DNA of 64,000 nt from Pseudomonas fluorescens (GCF_018614655.1 NZ_JAGGOG010000006.1:62001-126000); one strand, 5' to 3'. Counted from the first letter of the stretch, positions 44,043-53,675 are shown. A program made the numbers and translations. The notes: generated by a model not told the origin, from the letters alone.

Positions 44043-44675
44043 TTAGCCGTAAGGACGCTTGAACTGCCGGCGCCGCACTTCGATTTGCTGTCGGCAGATG
44101 CAGCCTTCCAGATGGTCATTGACCATGCCCATCGCCTGCATCAAGGCATACATCGTGGTCGGGCCGACAAAGGTCCAGCCGCGCTTCTTCAAGGCCTTGG
44201 ATAAGCGTATCGACGCCGCCGACGTCGGATTGGCCGTCAAATAGGCCAAGTCGACCACCGCCGGGCGCTCCTCGGCGTCGGGCTCGAACGCCCACATCCA
44301 GGCCGCCAGCGACCCGGTTTCCTCCACCAGCTCGCACGCCCGCCGCGCATTGTTGATCACCGACACAATCTTGGCCCGATTGCGCACGATGCCGGGGTCC
44401 AGCATCAACCGCTGGATATCTTCCTCGGTGTACTGCGCCACCCGTTGATAATCAAAGCCATCGAACGCCCGCCGAAAATTCTCCCGTTTGCGCAGGATGG
44501 TGATCCACGCCATGCCCGCCTGGAATCCTTCCAGGCAGATCTTCTCGAACAATTGAATGTCGCCGGCGACCGGCACACCCCATTCATGATCGTGGTAATC
44601 GCGGTATTCAGGCGCAGACATGCGCCATGCGCAGTGGGTGGTGCCTTCGTGCGTTGTCAGTCCTGGAATATCCAT
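44043..44675 (-). CDS. tag: DNA-3-methyladenine glycosylase I
   Basis: 210 residues. The Tag signature THCAWRMSAPEYRDYHDHEWGVPVAGDIQLFEKICLEGFQAGMAWITILRKRENFRRAFDGFD covers the N-terminal Cys/His of the zinc snap and the catalytic acidic residue region. The C-terminal GMVNDHLEGCICR provides the other His and Cys. It removes 3-methyladenine from alkylated DNA. The ~20-residue N-terminal extension is slightly longer than in E. coli Tag, and C-terminal RRRQFKRPYG is specific to this lineage. Confidence 0.93.
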   Translation of the reverse strand: MDIPGLTTHEGTTHCAWRMSAPEYRDYHDHEWGVPVAGDIQLFEKICLEGFQAGMAWITILRKRENFRRAFDGFDYQRVAQYTEEDIQRLMLDPGIVRNRAKIVSVINNARRACELVEETGSLAAWMWAFEPDAEERPAVVDLAYLTANPTSAASIRLSKALKKRGWTFVGPTTMYALMQAMGMVNDHLEGCICRQQIEVRRRQFKRPYG

Positions 44676-44763
44676 AATTCACCTTTCTGGCCAAGCGCCG
44701 GATGATAAGCGAAAAAACTTTGTGCGCCGCCAACCGCTCAAGCATCACCCTTACCGAGCAACT

Positions 44764-44855
44764 GGTCAGACCGGAACCTGCCAACCGCCAATTCTTTACT
44801 TGCGACTTAAAAAAAACCCAGCGTAGACTGGCCTCGCACTGGACTTACCGGTAAG
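44764..44855 (+). promoter_or_regulatory. Promoter and palindromes upstream of the DctA-like gene
   Basis: TTGCGA at 44800-44805, an 18-base spacer and TAGACT at 44824-44829 form a sigma70 candidate. GGTCAGACC at 44764-44772 is a perfect odd palindrome of FadR/GntR type (GT-N3-AC). CTTACCGGTAAG at 44844-44855 is a perfect 12-base palindrome lying just after the expected start, with flanking GG/CC. The two GntR-family genes downstream of the transporter are obvious candidates for binding. Confidence 0.4.
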
Positions 44856-44908
44856 ACCACAACAATTAAGCCCTGGAACCACCAGGGCACCGAATAGAGA
44901 TCCCTCCC

Positions 44909-46219
44909 ATGCTCAGATGGTGCTCGCGTTCGATTTTCCTGCAAGTCGTGATTGGCCTGATCCTCGGGGTTATTTGCGGCCTGGCCCTTCCCGAATTCTC
45001 CTCGCAACTCAAACCCCTGGGTGACGGCTTTATCAAGCTGATCAAAATGCTGATTGGCCTGATCGTGTTCTGCGTGGTGGTCAGCGGTATCTCCGGCGCC
45101 GGCGACTTGAAGAAAGTCGGGCGCATCGGTCTCAAATCAGTGATCTACTTTGAAGTGCTGACCACTATCGCTCTGGTGATTGGCCTGATCATGGCCTTCA
45201 GCACCGGCATTGGCACCGGCGCCAATATCCACCTGGAACAGCTTTCTTCCGCCGGGCTCAATGAACTGGCCGACCGTGGCCAGCACATCAAGGGCACCAG
45301 CCAGTTCCTGATGGAGCTGATCCCCAACTCAGTGATCGGCGCCTTCGCTGAAAACAACGTGCTGCAAGTGCTGTTGTTCTCGGTACTGTTCGGCAGCGCC
45401 TTGAACCTGGTAGGCGAAGCGGCTTCCGGGATCTCGCGACTGATCAATGAACTCAGCCACGTGATCTTCCGCATCATGGGCATGATCGTGCGTTTGGCCC
45501 CCATCGGTGTGTTCGGCGCCATCGCCTTCACCACCAGCCAATATGGTCTCGACTCCCTGCAACACCTGGGCAGCCTGGTAGGCCTGTTCTACCTGACCTG
45601 TTTCGTCTTCGTCGCACTGATCCTCGGCCTGGTAATGCGCTTGTCGGGCCTGCGCATGCTGCCGTTCCTCAAGTACCTGCGCGAGGAACTGCTGATCGTC
45701 CTGGGGACCGCCTCCTCCGATGCAGTGCTGCCACAGATCATGCGTAAACTGGAGCACCTGGGCATTGGCAGTTCCACCGTCGGCCTGGTGATTCCCACAG
45801 GTTACTCGTTCAACCTCGACGGTTTTTCGATCTACCTGACCCTGGCCATCGTATTTATCGCCAACGCCACTGGCACGCCGCTGTCGATGACCGACTTGCT
45901 GACCATCTTGCTGGTGTCGTTGATCACCTCCAAGGGCGCCCACGGGATTCCGGGTTCGGCGCTGGTGATTCTGGCGGCTACGCTGACCGCGATCCCGGCG
46001 ATCCCGGTGGTGGGCCTGGTGCTGGTGTTGGCGGTGGATTGGTTCATGGGGATTGGCCGGGCGCTGACCAACCTGATCGGCAATTGCGTGGCCACCGTGG
46101 CTATCGCCCGCTGGGAAAAAGACATTGATATCCAGCGCGCCAACAAGGTACTGGATGGGCAACAAGGGTATGCGTTCCAGGCGAAGAAGCCGGTGTTGCC
46201 GGCCCACCAAGAGTTCTAA
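44909..46219 (+). CDS. DctA-like dicarboxylate/amino acid:cation symporter
   Basis: 436 residues, DAACS family. The N-terminus FLQVVIGLILGVICGLALPEFSSQLKPLGDGFIKLIKMLIGLIVFCVVVSGI and the C-terminal VIPTGYSFNLDGFSIYLTLAIVFIANATG and TSKGAHGIPGSALVILAATL segments are DctA-type. The serine-rich hairpin reads GTASSDAVLPQIM instead of the TSSSES of E. coli DctA, so it is a paralogue and may prefer another carboxylate. It imports C4-dicarboxylates or similar acids with cations. Two GntR regulators follow on the same strand. Confidence 0.88.
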   Translation: MLRWCSRSIFLQVVIGLILGVICGLALPEFSSQLKPLGDGFIKLIKMLIGLIVFCVVVSGISGAGDLKKVGRIGLKSVIYFEVLTTIALVIGLIMAFSTGIGTGANIHLEQLSSAGLNELADRGQHIKGTSQFLMELIPNSVIGAFAENNVLQVLLFSVLFGSALNLVGEAASGISRLINELSHVIFRIMGMIVRLAPIGVFGAIAFTTSQYGLDSLQHLGSLVGLFYLTCFVFVALILGLVMRLSGLRMLPFLKYLREELLIVLGTASSDAVLPQIMRKLEHLGIGSSTVGLVIPTGYSFNLDGFSIYLTLAIVFIANATGTPLSMTDLLTILLVSLITSKGAHGIPGSALVILAATLTAIPAIPVVGLVLVLAVDWFMGIGRALTNLIGNCVATVAIARWEKDIDIQRANKVLDGQQGYAFQAKKPVLPAHQEF

Positions 46220-46224
46220 TTAAA

Positions 46225-46331
46225 CCCTGTAGCCGCTGCGATGGGTTTGGTGCGGCATTCCGACGAAGCGCCCCCTGAGGGCGGTCCTGCGGCCCGCATC
46301 GCAGCCTCGTGCCTCGGCAGCGGCTACAGGG
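46225..46331. repeat. REP-like inverted repeat, family A
   Basis: The arms are CCCTGTAGCCGCTGCGATGG and the longer CATCGCAGCCTCGTGCCTCG...GGCTACAGGG ending at 46331. It lies between the symporter gene and its downstream GntR gene, 30 bases before the GTG start. Confidence 0.75.
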
Positions 46332-46360
46332 GGATACCCAACATACAAGGAGCCTGCGAC

Positions 46361-47065
46361 GTGATCACCACTTCAACCGTCGTCAATTCAGTGGTAGAAA
46401 AACTGCGCGCTGCCCTGGCAAAGGGACAATGGCGACGCGGCGAGATGCTGCCCGGCCAGCGCGAACTGGCCGAGCAACTGGGCATCAGCCGTCCGAGCCT
46501 GCGCGAAGCAGTCATTGTGCTGGAAACCCTGGGCCTGGTGCGCTCCATGCCGGGCAAGGGTGTGGTCGTACTCGAAGCCACGCTGAGTGAACCCCAGTCT
46601 CAGGACAGTACCGTAGCCGACGCCAGCCTCGAAGACATTCTGCAACTGCGCTACACCCTGGAGCCATTCATTGTCGGCCTGGTGGCCCAGTCCATCAGCA
46701 GTAAGGAAGTCGGCCAATTGCGCCTCACCCTGATGGACATGCGCGAAGCCCTCGACGCCAACGACAGCGAAGCCGGGATGAATGCCTACATCGCTTTCCA
46801 CGAAGAGCTGTTCGCCCTCACCTCCAACCCGATCTTCCAGAACGTGGTGCAACAGACCAGCAACGCCCTCAAGCAAAGTGCCCAGGTGCTGCGTAACTCC
46901 CCCGAGCACCTGGCAGAACGCCTGCAGGAAAACGACGCCGTGGTGCGCGCCATTCGCAACAAGAACAGCGCCCTGGCCAGTGCCGAAATGCGCCGGCATA
47001 TCCTTCAGGAAGGCTTGCGCATGGGCATTGCCCTGAACATCCCGGACGACCATCTGGGCAGCTGA
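46361..47065 (+). CDS. FadR-subfamily GntR transcriptional regulator
   Basis: 234 residues from a GTG at 46361, eight bases after AAGGAG. The frame is open upstream through the repeat, which yields a non-protein-like extension. HTH: VVEKLRAALAKGQWRRGEMLPGQRELAEQLGISRPSLREAVIVLETLGLVRSMPGKGVVVLEA. The C-terminal FCD domain has LRYTLEPFIVGLVAQ and the metal-binding His in YIAFHEELFALTSNP and EMRRHILQEGL. FCD regulators bind organic acids; its place after the symporter suggests it controls that gene. Confidence 0.87.
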   Translation: MITTSTVVNSVVEKLRAALAKGQWRRGEMLPGQRELAEQLGISRPSLREAVIVLETLGLVRSMPGKGVVVLEATLSEPQSQDSTVADASLEDILQLRYTLEPFIVGLVAQSISSKEVGQLRLTLMDMREALDANDSEAGMNAYIAFHEELFALTSNPIFQNVVQQTSNALKQSAQVLRNSPEHLAERLQENDAVVRAIRNKNSALASAEMRRHILQEGLRMGIALNIPDDHLGS

Positions 47066-47082
47066 TTTTTTGGAGACCGGCC

Positions 47083-47778
47083 ATGACCGCTCACGCTCTG
47101 CAACACAACGCCGTCGTCACCGCCCTGCCCGCTATGCGCCTGGTGGCTGGTAAAAAGCCCTCGGTGGACGACATTTATCCACGGCTGTTCGATGCCATTC
47201 TCGAACAACGGATTGCCCCGGCCAGTCGCTTTACCGAGGAGAGCCTGGGGCAAAGTTTTGGCGTCAGTCGCAGCGTGATTCGTCGAGTATTGGCGCGGTT
47301 GTCCCATCAGCAAGTCATCATCCTGCGGCCCAATCACCGGGCCCAGGTCGCGGCGCCGGATGCGCAGCAGGCACAGCAGATTCTTGAGGCGAGGCGCCTT
47401 ACGGAAGTGACTGTAGTGCAGTTGGCCTGCGCCCAGGCAAAGCCTGCACAGGTACACCAACTGAGGGAGCTGATTGCCCGAGAGCGCGAATGCATCGAGC
47501 GTGATCAACGCGGGCCGGCGATTCGCCTGTCCGGGGAGTTTCACCTGCAACTGGCAGCCATTGCAGGGAATGCGCCGCTGGCGCAGTTTCTCAACAGCCT
47601 GGTGCCGTTGACGTCGTTGATCATTGCGCAGTATGAGGCCCAGGCTTGCACGTATTGTGCGTGGCAGGAGCATATGGGGATTGTGGAGGCGGTGGAGCGT
47701 GGGGATGCAGATACCGCCGTGACGTTGATGACCCAGCACCTGGATCATCTGGAGGCCAAGTTGCTGAGTCACCACTGA
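47083..47778 (+). CDS. GntR family transcriptional regulator (FCD-type)
   Basis: 231 residues, 17 bases after the previous regulator (GGAGACCGGCC before the ATG). HTH: PRLFDAILEQRIAPASRFTEESLGQSFGVSRSVIRRVLARLSHQQVIILRPNHRAQVAAPD. The effector domain RLSGEFHLQLAAIAGNAPLAQFLNSLVPLTSLIIAQYEA and final MTQHLDHLEAKL contain the FCD His positions. Two adjacent GntR factors after one transporter is unusual: one may act on the transporter and one on a remote catabolic locus. Confidence 0.85.
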   Translation: MTAHALQHNAVVTALPAMRLVAGKKPSVDDIYPRLFDAILEQRIAPASRFTEESLGQSFGVSRSVIRRVLARLSHQQVIILRPNHRAQVAAPDAQQAQQILEARRLTEVTVVQLACAQAKPAQVHQLRELIARERECIERDQRGPAIRLSGEFHLQLAAIAGNAPLAQFLNSLVPLTSLIIAQYEAQACTYCAWQEHMGIVEAVERGDADTAVTLMTQHLDHLEAKLLSHH

Positions 47779-47819
47779 ACCCTCTGCCAGGCGTAGATTT
47801 TATAAGCAATGTGGATCAA

Positions 47820-47912
47820 ATGTGGGAGCGGGCTTGCTCGCGAAGGGGGTGGATCAGTTGATAAAGATACTGGCTGACCCACCGTCTTCGCGAGCAAGCC
47901 CGCTCCCACATT
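47820..47912. repeat. REP-like inverted repeat, family B
   Basis: The arms are ATGTGGGAGCGGGCTTGCTC and its inverse GAGCAAGCCCGCTCCCACAT, extended by GCGAA/TTCGC, with a non-complementary centre of about 38 bases. Same outer sequence as the element at 14164. Confidence 0.82.
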
Positions 47913-47927
47913 AAACCGTGTTCCAAC

Positions 47928-47964
47928 AAAAAGCCCCGTATCTCGCGATACGGGGCTTTTTTTT
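47928..47964. terminator. Bidirectional intrinsic terminator
   Basis: AAAAGCCCCGTATC pairs with GATACGGGGCTTTT around a TCGC tetraloop, with A and T runs on both sides. It serves the plus-strand GntR gene and the minus-strand gdhB gene. Confidence 0.92.
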
Positions 47965-47981
47965 AACGCTCGATCAGGCTG

Positions 47982-50900
47982 TTACAGCACCGACTGACCG
48001 CTCAACGCCAGGTCCAGCAGTTCACGGTTGGCCACCGCGTACATGGCGTAGTCCGTGCCGACCGCAGCACGAATTTCCACCATCATTGCGCGCCAGCGCT
48101 CGACCATGCCCAGGTTCTGCTCCAGCCACAGGGCCACGCGGGCTTCCATGTCTGCTGGCGCATCGACCATTTGCAGGACCTTGATGGTGATCGCCCGTTG
48201 CTGCCAGTCCACGTCGTCGCGGAAGGCTTCGCGGGCCTGGGCCTGCCAATTGTTGCCCACCGGCAGATCGCTGATCTGCTGCAGGTACCATGGCAAGTCC
48301 AGGGCGCTGCCGACGGCAAAGTAAGCCTTCGCTACATCAGCGGCACTCTGGCCCGTAACGTCAGCGGCTTCGATGATCGGCAGCAGGGTGTACAGGTGGG
48401 TAGTGCCTGCAACCATGCGCGCCAACAACTCTGGCACACCGGCTTCGACATACGCCTGGTAACGGTTCTGCCAGCCTTCGCGGGTCGGGCCTTCCAGCAG
48501 CTCGTCAAGCTTGAGGCCCAACGCAGCCAGATGCGGCCCGAAGTGTGCGACGTCACGAGCAGCATCCTGCTCATTACGACGGCTGCGCAGGAACCAACGC
48601 GTGGCGCGGCGGCCCAGGCGCATCAGCTCATCCATCAGCTCCAGTTGCACTTGCGCGGAGACCTGGTGATCCAGGGCTTCGATCTGGCGGAACCAGTGCG
48701 GGAGGTGGAAGATGTCACGCACGATCACGTAAGCGCCTGCCACGTTCGCCGGGCTCATGCCGGTAGACTCTTTGAGCCGTTGAACGAAGGTGATGCCCAT
48801 GTGGTTGACCAGGTCGTTAGCGATCTGGGTGCTGACGATCTCACGCTTCAGACGATGGCGACGCATGGCCTCGGAAAACTTGGCCACCAGGGTCGGCGGG
48901 AACGCGGTTTCCATGTCACGGGTCAGGTAGGCGTCATCCGGCACCAGGGATTTGAGCAGTGCTTCCTTGAGGTCGATCTTGCTGTAGGAGATCAACACCG
49001 ACAGCTCCGGACGGGTCAAGCCCTTGCCAATGGCAGCACGCTCATTGAGCTGCTCTTCCGAAGGCAGGTACTCGATGGCACGGTCCAGCTTGCCCCGGCC
49101 TTCCAGATCGCTCATCAGACGCTTGTACTCGGCTGCTCGCTCGTAGGCTTTGCGGGCGGCCAGGGACAATGCCTGGGTCTGCTTGTAGTTGTTGCCCAAC
49201 ACCAGGCTGCCGACTTCGTCGGTCATGCTCGCCAGCAACTGATTACGTTGCTTGTCGGTCATGTCGCCAGCCTGCACCACTTCGTTGAGCAGGATCTTGA
49301 TGTTCACTTCGTGGTCGGAGCAATCCACGCCGCCGGCGTTGTCGATGAAGTCGGTGTTGGAACCGCCGCCATTGAGGCCGAATTCCACACGACCCAGCTG
49401 GGTCATGCCGAGGTTACCGCCCTCGCCCACGACCTTGCAGCGCAGCTCGTTGCCGTTGACACGCAGGGCGTCGTTGGCCTTGTCGCCAACATCGGCGTGG
49501 CTTTCAGTGCTGGCCTTGACGTAGGTGCCGATACCGCCGTTCCACAACAGGTCCACCGGGGCCTTGAGCAAGGCGTTCAGCAGTTCGGTCGGAGTCAGCT
49601 TGTCGGCCTGGATGTCGAAGCGTTCTTTCATCTGCGGCGAGATGGCAATGCTCTTCGCGCTACGCGAGAAGATACCGCCGCCTTCGGACATGATGCTGGT
49701 GTCGTAGTCGGTCCAGGCCGAACGCGGCAGGTCAAACAGGCGTTGGCGTTCAACGAAGCTGTTGGCAGGCGTCGGGTTTGGATCAATGAAGATATGCAAG
49801 TGGTTGAAGGCTGCGACCAGTTGCAGCTTGTCGGACATCAACAGGCCGTTACCGAACACGTCGCCGGCCATGTCGCCGACACCGACCACGGTGATGCTGT
49901 CTTCCTGGACGTTGATGTCGCGCTCACGGAAGTGGCGCTGCACACCGACCCACGCGCCCTTGGCGGTGATGCCCATTTTCTTGTGGTCGTAACCGGCCGA
50001 ACCACCGGAAGCAAACGCATCACCCAGCCAGAAGCCGTAGTCGATAGCGATACCGTTGGCGATGTCGGAGAAGGTCGCGGTGCCTTTGTCGGCGGCCACT
50101 ACCAGGTACGGGTCATCGTTGTCGTGGCGCACCACGTTCAACGGTGGCACCAGGGCGCCGTCTTTCAGGTTGTCGGTGATGTCCAACAGACCGGAAATGA
50201 AGATGCGGTAGCAGGCAATGCCCTCGGCCGCGATCTCGTCCCGGCTGCCGCCCAATGGCAGGCGACGGGGCAGGAAACCACCCTTGGCGCCGACGGGCAC
50301 GATGACCGAGTTCTTCACTTGCTGGGCTTTTACCAGGCCCAGGACTTCGGTACGGAAGTCTTCTTCACGGTCGGACCAGCGCAGGCCGCCGCGAGCGACG
50401 TTACCGAAGCGCAGGTGCACGCCTTCAACCCGTGGCGAGTAGACGAAGATTTCAAACTTCGGCACCGGCTTTGGCAATTCAGGAATCGCGTGCGGGTTGA
50501 ACTTGAAGCTGAAGTACGACTTGTTCTGACCGTTGGCATCCGCCTGGTAGAAGTTGGTGCGCAAGGTGGCTTTGATCAGGTCCAGGTAGCGACGCAGGAT
50601 ACGGTCTTCGTTGAGCACCTGGACATCGTCCAGAGCCGTCAGAATCGCTTGTTCCAGGCGTTGCTGCTTGTCTTCCAGATCTTCGGCAGTCAGTTTGCGC
50701 GCCAGGTAGAAGCGGGTCTTGAACAACCGGGTCAACTCGCGAGCGATGTCGGTGTGGTTGTTCAGGGTGCTGGCGATGTAACCCAGGTCGAAGCCCAGGC
50801 GAATCTGCTTCAGGTAGCGGGCGTAGGCACGCAGCAGTGCGACGTCGCGCCATGGCAGGCCGGCAGTCAGCACCAGACGGTTGAACGCATCGTTCTCGGC

Positions 50901-52841
50901 ATCGCCGTTGACGATGTGCACGAACGCGTCCTGCAGGGTGTCGTTAAGCTGCTGAATGTCGAGGTTCAGGCCTTCGGCAGCGGTGAACGCGAAGTCATGG
51001 ATCCAGAACTCGCGACCATTGGCATGACGCAGACGATACGGGAACTCACCCAGAACCCGCAGGCCGAGGTTTTCCAGGATCGGCAGTACGTCGGACAGTG
51101 CCAGCGGCGTATCGGCGTGATAGAGCTTGCAGTGCAACTCTTGCTGGCCGGTCACGTGACCCAGCGGCTGATAGAAGCTCATCACCAGCGGCTTGGCTTC
51201 GGTCAAGTTCAGCAGGTGTTGCATGTCGACCACGGCCGAGTGCGCAGCGAAGCGCTCGCGGTAGCCGGCCGGGAAGCCTTTCGGGAAGTCGGCCAGCACG
51301 TTGGTGCCGTGGGCTTCGCCGAAGCTTTCGACGACGAGGCTGGCGTAATCGTCCTGCCAACTGCGGCAGGCCTGCACCACTTCTTTTTCCAGCAGCAGCG
51401 GGTCGATGTCCAGACGGTTCTTCGGGTCAACCCGCAGGATCAGTTGCACACGGGCCAGAACGGACTCGGAGAAGAAGGTCCAGAATTCGCAGTCCGAGGC
51501 TTTCAGGCGATCCATCAGCACTTGCTGGATCTTCTGGCGCACTTCGGTGGAATAGATGTCGCGCGGCACGTAGGCCAGGCAGTAGCAGAAGCGGCCGTAC
51601 GGGTCTTTGCGCAGGAACACGCGGATCTTGTTGCGTTCCTGGATCTGCACAATCGACATCACGGTGCTGAACAGCTCGTCCACCGGGGTCTGGAACAGAT
51701 CGTCACGCGGCAGCACTTCGACCACCTGAGCCAGTTCCTTGCCCAGGTGAGCCTTGGCCTGGAAGCCCGAACGTCGTTCGATTTCCGCGACCTTGCGACG
51801 GATGTACGGGATTACCCGCACGCTCTCGCCGTACACCGAAGAGGTGTAGAGGCCCATGAAACGGCATTCCTTGATGACCTTGCCGTCGGCGTCGATCTGG
51901 CGGATCGACACGTAGTCCGGGTAGGCCGGGCGGTGAACGCGGCTTGGGTGCGCAGCCTTGGCGAACGACAGCACGGTCGGTTCGCGCAGGTAGTTGACGG
52001 CGTAGTCTTCGATGCGCAGGTCCTCAGAGGTGAGGCCGGCGCGCAGCAGCTTGGTCAGACCGAGGAAGGAGTTGGCGTCATATTCGATATGACCGCCATC
52101 CTGCTCGTCACGTACCACAAATTCTTCATAGCCGAGAAAGGTGAAGTGGTTGCCCACCAGCCATTCCAGGAAGCTCTTGATCTCGGCCTTTTCTTCGCCG
52201 TCGATGCTGAACTGGCTGGCGTCGATACCGGCCAGCAGGTCCTGGACCTTGGCTTTCATCGGCTCGAAATCAGCCACAGCGACGCGCACTTCGCCCAACA
52301 CCTGCTCAAGTTCCTTGCTCAGGACATTCAGCTCGGCGGCGTTGGCGCAGCGGTCGATTTCCAGGTACATCAGCGACTCTTGCTGAATGTCATCGCCCTG
52401 GGTGCCCTTGGGCAGGATTTCCAGCAACTCGCCCTTCTTGCCACGGCGCACACTGAGTACGGTGGTTTGCAGGGTGTGGATGCTGTAGCCACGACGGTTC
52501 AGCTCGGTGCGCACCGAGTCCACCAGGAACGGCAGGTCGTGGTGCAGCACTTCGACCGCGGTGTGGGTCGACTGCCAACCGTGACGTTCGTAATCGGGGT
52601 TGTAGACCCGCACTTGCGGTTGGTTGTGATCAAAGCGCTCAAGCAGGCGCCAGGCAGACAGGGTGCAACCGGCCAGGTCGGACAAGCGACGCTGGGTCAG
52701 TTCATCCAGGGAAATAATGCCGAAGAATTGTTCAGCGAACAGCGCCACTTGTGGCAGTGCCTGTTCACTGATGTGCTGCGCCAGTGCCGCTTGCAGTTGA
52801 TGCTGGAAGTCGGCCTTGCTGGCTGCGGTGAAGAACGCCAT
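47982..52841 (-). CDS. gdhB: NAD-specific glutamate dehydrogenase, large type
   Basis: 1,619 residues, the ~180 kDa class. N-terminal ACT-like and regulatory domains (VEVLHHDLPFLVDSVRTELNRRGYSIHTLQTTVL) are followed by the catalytic domain around residues 730-1210, with VARGGLRWSDREEDFRTEVLGLVKAQQVKNSVIVPVGAKGGFLPRRLP, SAGYDHKKMGITAKGAWVGVQRHF and VGVGDMAGDVFGNGLL, and a C-terminal helical domain. It deaminates glutamate to 2-oxoglutarate with NAD, mainly for growth on arginine/glutamate. In P. aeruginosa gdhB responds to arginine through ArgR; no ArgR box is claimed here. GGAG lies nine bases before the ATG. Confidence 0.95.
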   Translation of the reverse strand: MAFFTAASKADFQHQLQAALAQHISEQALPQVALFAEQFFGIISLDELTQRRLSDLAGCTLSAWRLLERFDHNQPQVRVYNPDYERHGWQSTHTAVEVLHHDLPFLVDSVRTELNRRGYSIHTLQTTVLSVRRGKKGELLEILPKGTQGDDIQQESLMYLEIDRCANAAELNVLSKELEQVLGEVRVAVADFEPMKAKVQDLLAGIDASQFSIDGEEKAEIKSFLEWLVGNHFTFLGYEEFVVRDEQDGGHIEYDANSFLGLTKLLRAGLTSEDLRIEDYAVNYLREPTVLSFAKAAHPSRVHRPAYPDYVSIRQIDADGKVIKECRFMGLYTSSVYGESVRVIPYIRRKVAEIERRSGFQAKAHLGKELAQVVEVLPRDDLFQTPVDELFSTVMSIVQIQERNKIRVFLRKDPYGRFCYCLAYVPRDIYSTEVRQKIQQVLMDRLKASDCEFWTFFSESVLARVQLILRVDPKNRLDIDPLLLEKEVVQACRSWQDDYASLVVESFGEAHGTNVLADFPKGFPAGYRERFAAHSAVVDMQHLLNLTEAKPLVMSFYQPLGHVTGQQELHCKLYHADTPLALSDVLPILENLGLRVLGEFPYRLRHANGREFWIHDFAFTAAEGLNLDIQQLNDTLQDAFVHIVNGDAENDAFNRLVLTAGLPWRDVALLRAYARYLKQIRLGFDLGYIASTLNNHTDIARELTRLFKTRFYLARKLTAEDLEDKQQRLEQAILTALDDVQVLNEDRILRRYLDLIKATLRTNFYQADANGQNKSYFSFKFNPHAIPELPKPVPKFEIFVYSPRVEGVHLRFGNVARGGLRWSDREEDFRTEVLGLVKAQQVKNSVIVPVGAKGGFLPRRLPLGGSRDEIAAEGIACYRIFISGLLDITDNLKDGALVPPLNVVRHDNDDPYLVVAADKGTATFSDIANGIAIDYGFWLGDAFASGGSAGYDHKKMGITAKGAWVGVQRHFRERDINVQEDSITVVGVGDMAGDVFGNGLLMSDKLQLVAAFNHLHIFIDPNPTPANSFVERQRLFDLPRSAWTDYDTSIMSEGGGIFSRSAKSIAISPQMKERFDIQADKLTPTELLNALLKAPVDLLWNGGIGTYVKASTESHADVGDKANDALRVNGNELRCKVVGEGGNLGMTQLGRVEFGLNGGGSNTDFIDNAGGVDCSDHEVNIKILLNEVVQAGDMTDKQRNQLLASMTDEVGSLVLGNNYKQTQALSLAARKAYERAAEYKRLMSDLEGRGKLDRAIEYLPSEEQLNERAAIGKGLTRPELSVLISYSKIDLKEALLKSLVPDDAYLTRDMETAFPPTLVAKFSEAMRRHRLKREIVSTQIANDLVNHMGITFVQRLKESTGMSPANVAGAYVIVRDIFHLPHWFRQIEALDHQVSAQVQLELMDELMRLGRRATRWFLRSRRNEQDAARDVAHFGPHLAALGLKLDELLEGPTREGWQNRYQAYVEAGVPELLARMVAGTTHLYTLLPIIEAADVTGQSAADVAKAYFAVGSALDLPWYLQQISDLPVGNNWQAQAREAFRDDVDWQQRAITIKVLQMVDAPADMEARVALWLEQNLGMVERWRAMMVEIRAAVGTDYAMYAVANRELLDLALSGQSVL

Positions 52842-53310
52842 CTGTGGTACTCCGCTCGGGCTTGTTATTGATGGAAGCGTCGCGTGTTATCCCCTTGCGG
52901 GGAGACCGTCAGCTCTGTTCGCAGGTTGTACCATAACGAATCGGAGCGACAGGTGGGTGAAGCTGGACAAGACAACGAGGTCACATACAACTTCCATAAG
53001 ATGAGCCGCTGGCCGGGCGACGGTACGACGGGCAGGTCAGACTCCTGGCAAGCGCTCATCCGTTGCGCAGCTTAACGAGTGTAGGAAGGCAACTGCTTGC
53101 GGCGCTGCGACATATTCAGTCAACGGCACGCTGCTGGCGGGTTGCGACTTGGGCAACCTGCCGTTTACGGGTGAATTTACGCCTTTCGAGTACCGGAAAT
53201 GACCGAGACACTCTCCCAAGTCACACCGAGTTTCTGACACAGAATGAAGCACAAAATTCGCTGCAATGGCACAATTGCCGCGCCGCGCCCTCCCCCAGAC
53301 AGGATTTTCC
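52842..53310. other. Intergenic region upstream of gdhB, no gene seen
   Basis: A 469-base gap between the divergent gdhB and the small conserved gene at 53311. It contains two modest hairpins: TCCCC/GGGGA with a TTGC loop at 52890-52903, and GGTTGC/GCAACC with flanking GGC/GCC at 53136-53162. No convincing sigma70 promoter or operator was found. Short open frames here have no ribosome-binding site or recognisable motif. Confidence 0.6.
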
Positions 53311-53661
53311 ATGCAATTGACCACCGCCCACCTGATCGTCAACCCCTGCGATGACGAAGAAGACAACATGGCCATGCTCTGCTGCCACGGCGACAAGGGC
53401 GAGATGTTCATGGTCACTCGTTACCCCGATGAGGACGAGGTGGAAATCACTTGGGATTACGAGCCGTCGACCCTGGACGGGCTGAAGATCACCCTGAGCG
53501 CCACGAAGCTGCTGGTGGAGATTGCCGCGACGGACGCGGATGCGTTGGGTGGCAGTGATCATCTGGAGATCACCCACGGCACCGCCGAGGCGGATTTGGC
53601 CGAAGTGGAAGAGACGTTGCAGAACATTCTCAAGGGTACCGGGACTTACATCGGGACCTGA
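53311..53661 (+). CDS. Small conserved acidic protein of unknown function
   Basis: 116 residues from the ATG at 53311 (AGGATTTTCC upstream; an upstream in-frame ATG at 53266 has no ribosome-binding site). Acidic, without membrane segments: MQLTTAHLIVNPCDDEEDN, MAMLCCHGDKGEMFMVTRYPDEDEVEITWDYEPS, ending EADLAEVEETLQNILKGTGTYIGT. No domain recognised. Alternating beta strands and one C-terminal helix are suggested. I think similar proteins are widespread in pseudomonads, but I cannot verify this here. Confidence 0.72.
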   Translation: MQLTTAHLIVNPCDDEEDNMAMLCCHGDKGEMFMVTRYPDEDEVEITWDYEPSTLDGLKITLSATKLLVEIAATDADALGGSDHLEITHGTAEADLAEVEETLQNILKGTGTYIGT

Positions 53662-53675
53662 ATGCACGCTCTTTC

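Noticed and set aside
46241..46360. N-terminal extension of the FadR-type regulator to an ATG at 46241
   Set aside because: It translates the family A repeat. A GTG at 46361 with AAGGAG at eight bases and the normal family N-terminus is better.
48171..52871. A 1,566-codon open frame on the plus strand covering nearly all of gdhB
   Set aside because: It is the antisense of a clearly recognisable gene. Its sequence has no family motif, and GC-rich third-position bias routinely leaves such frames open.
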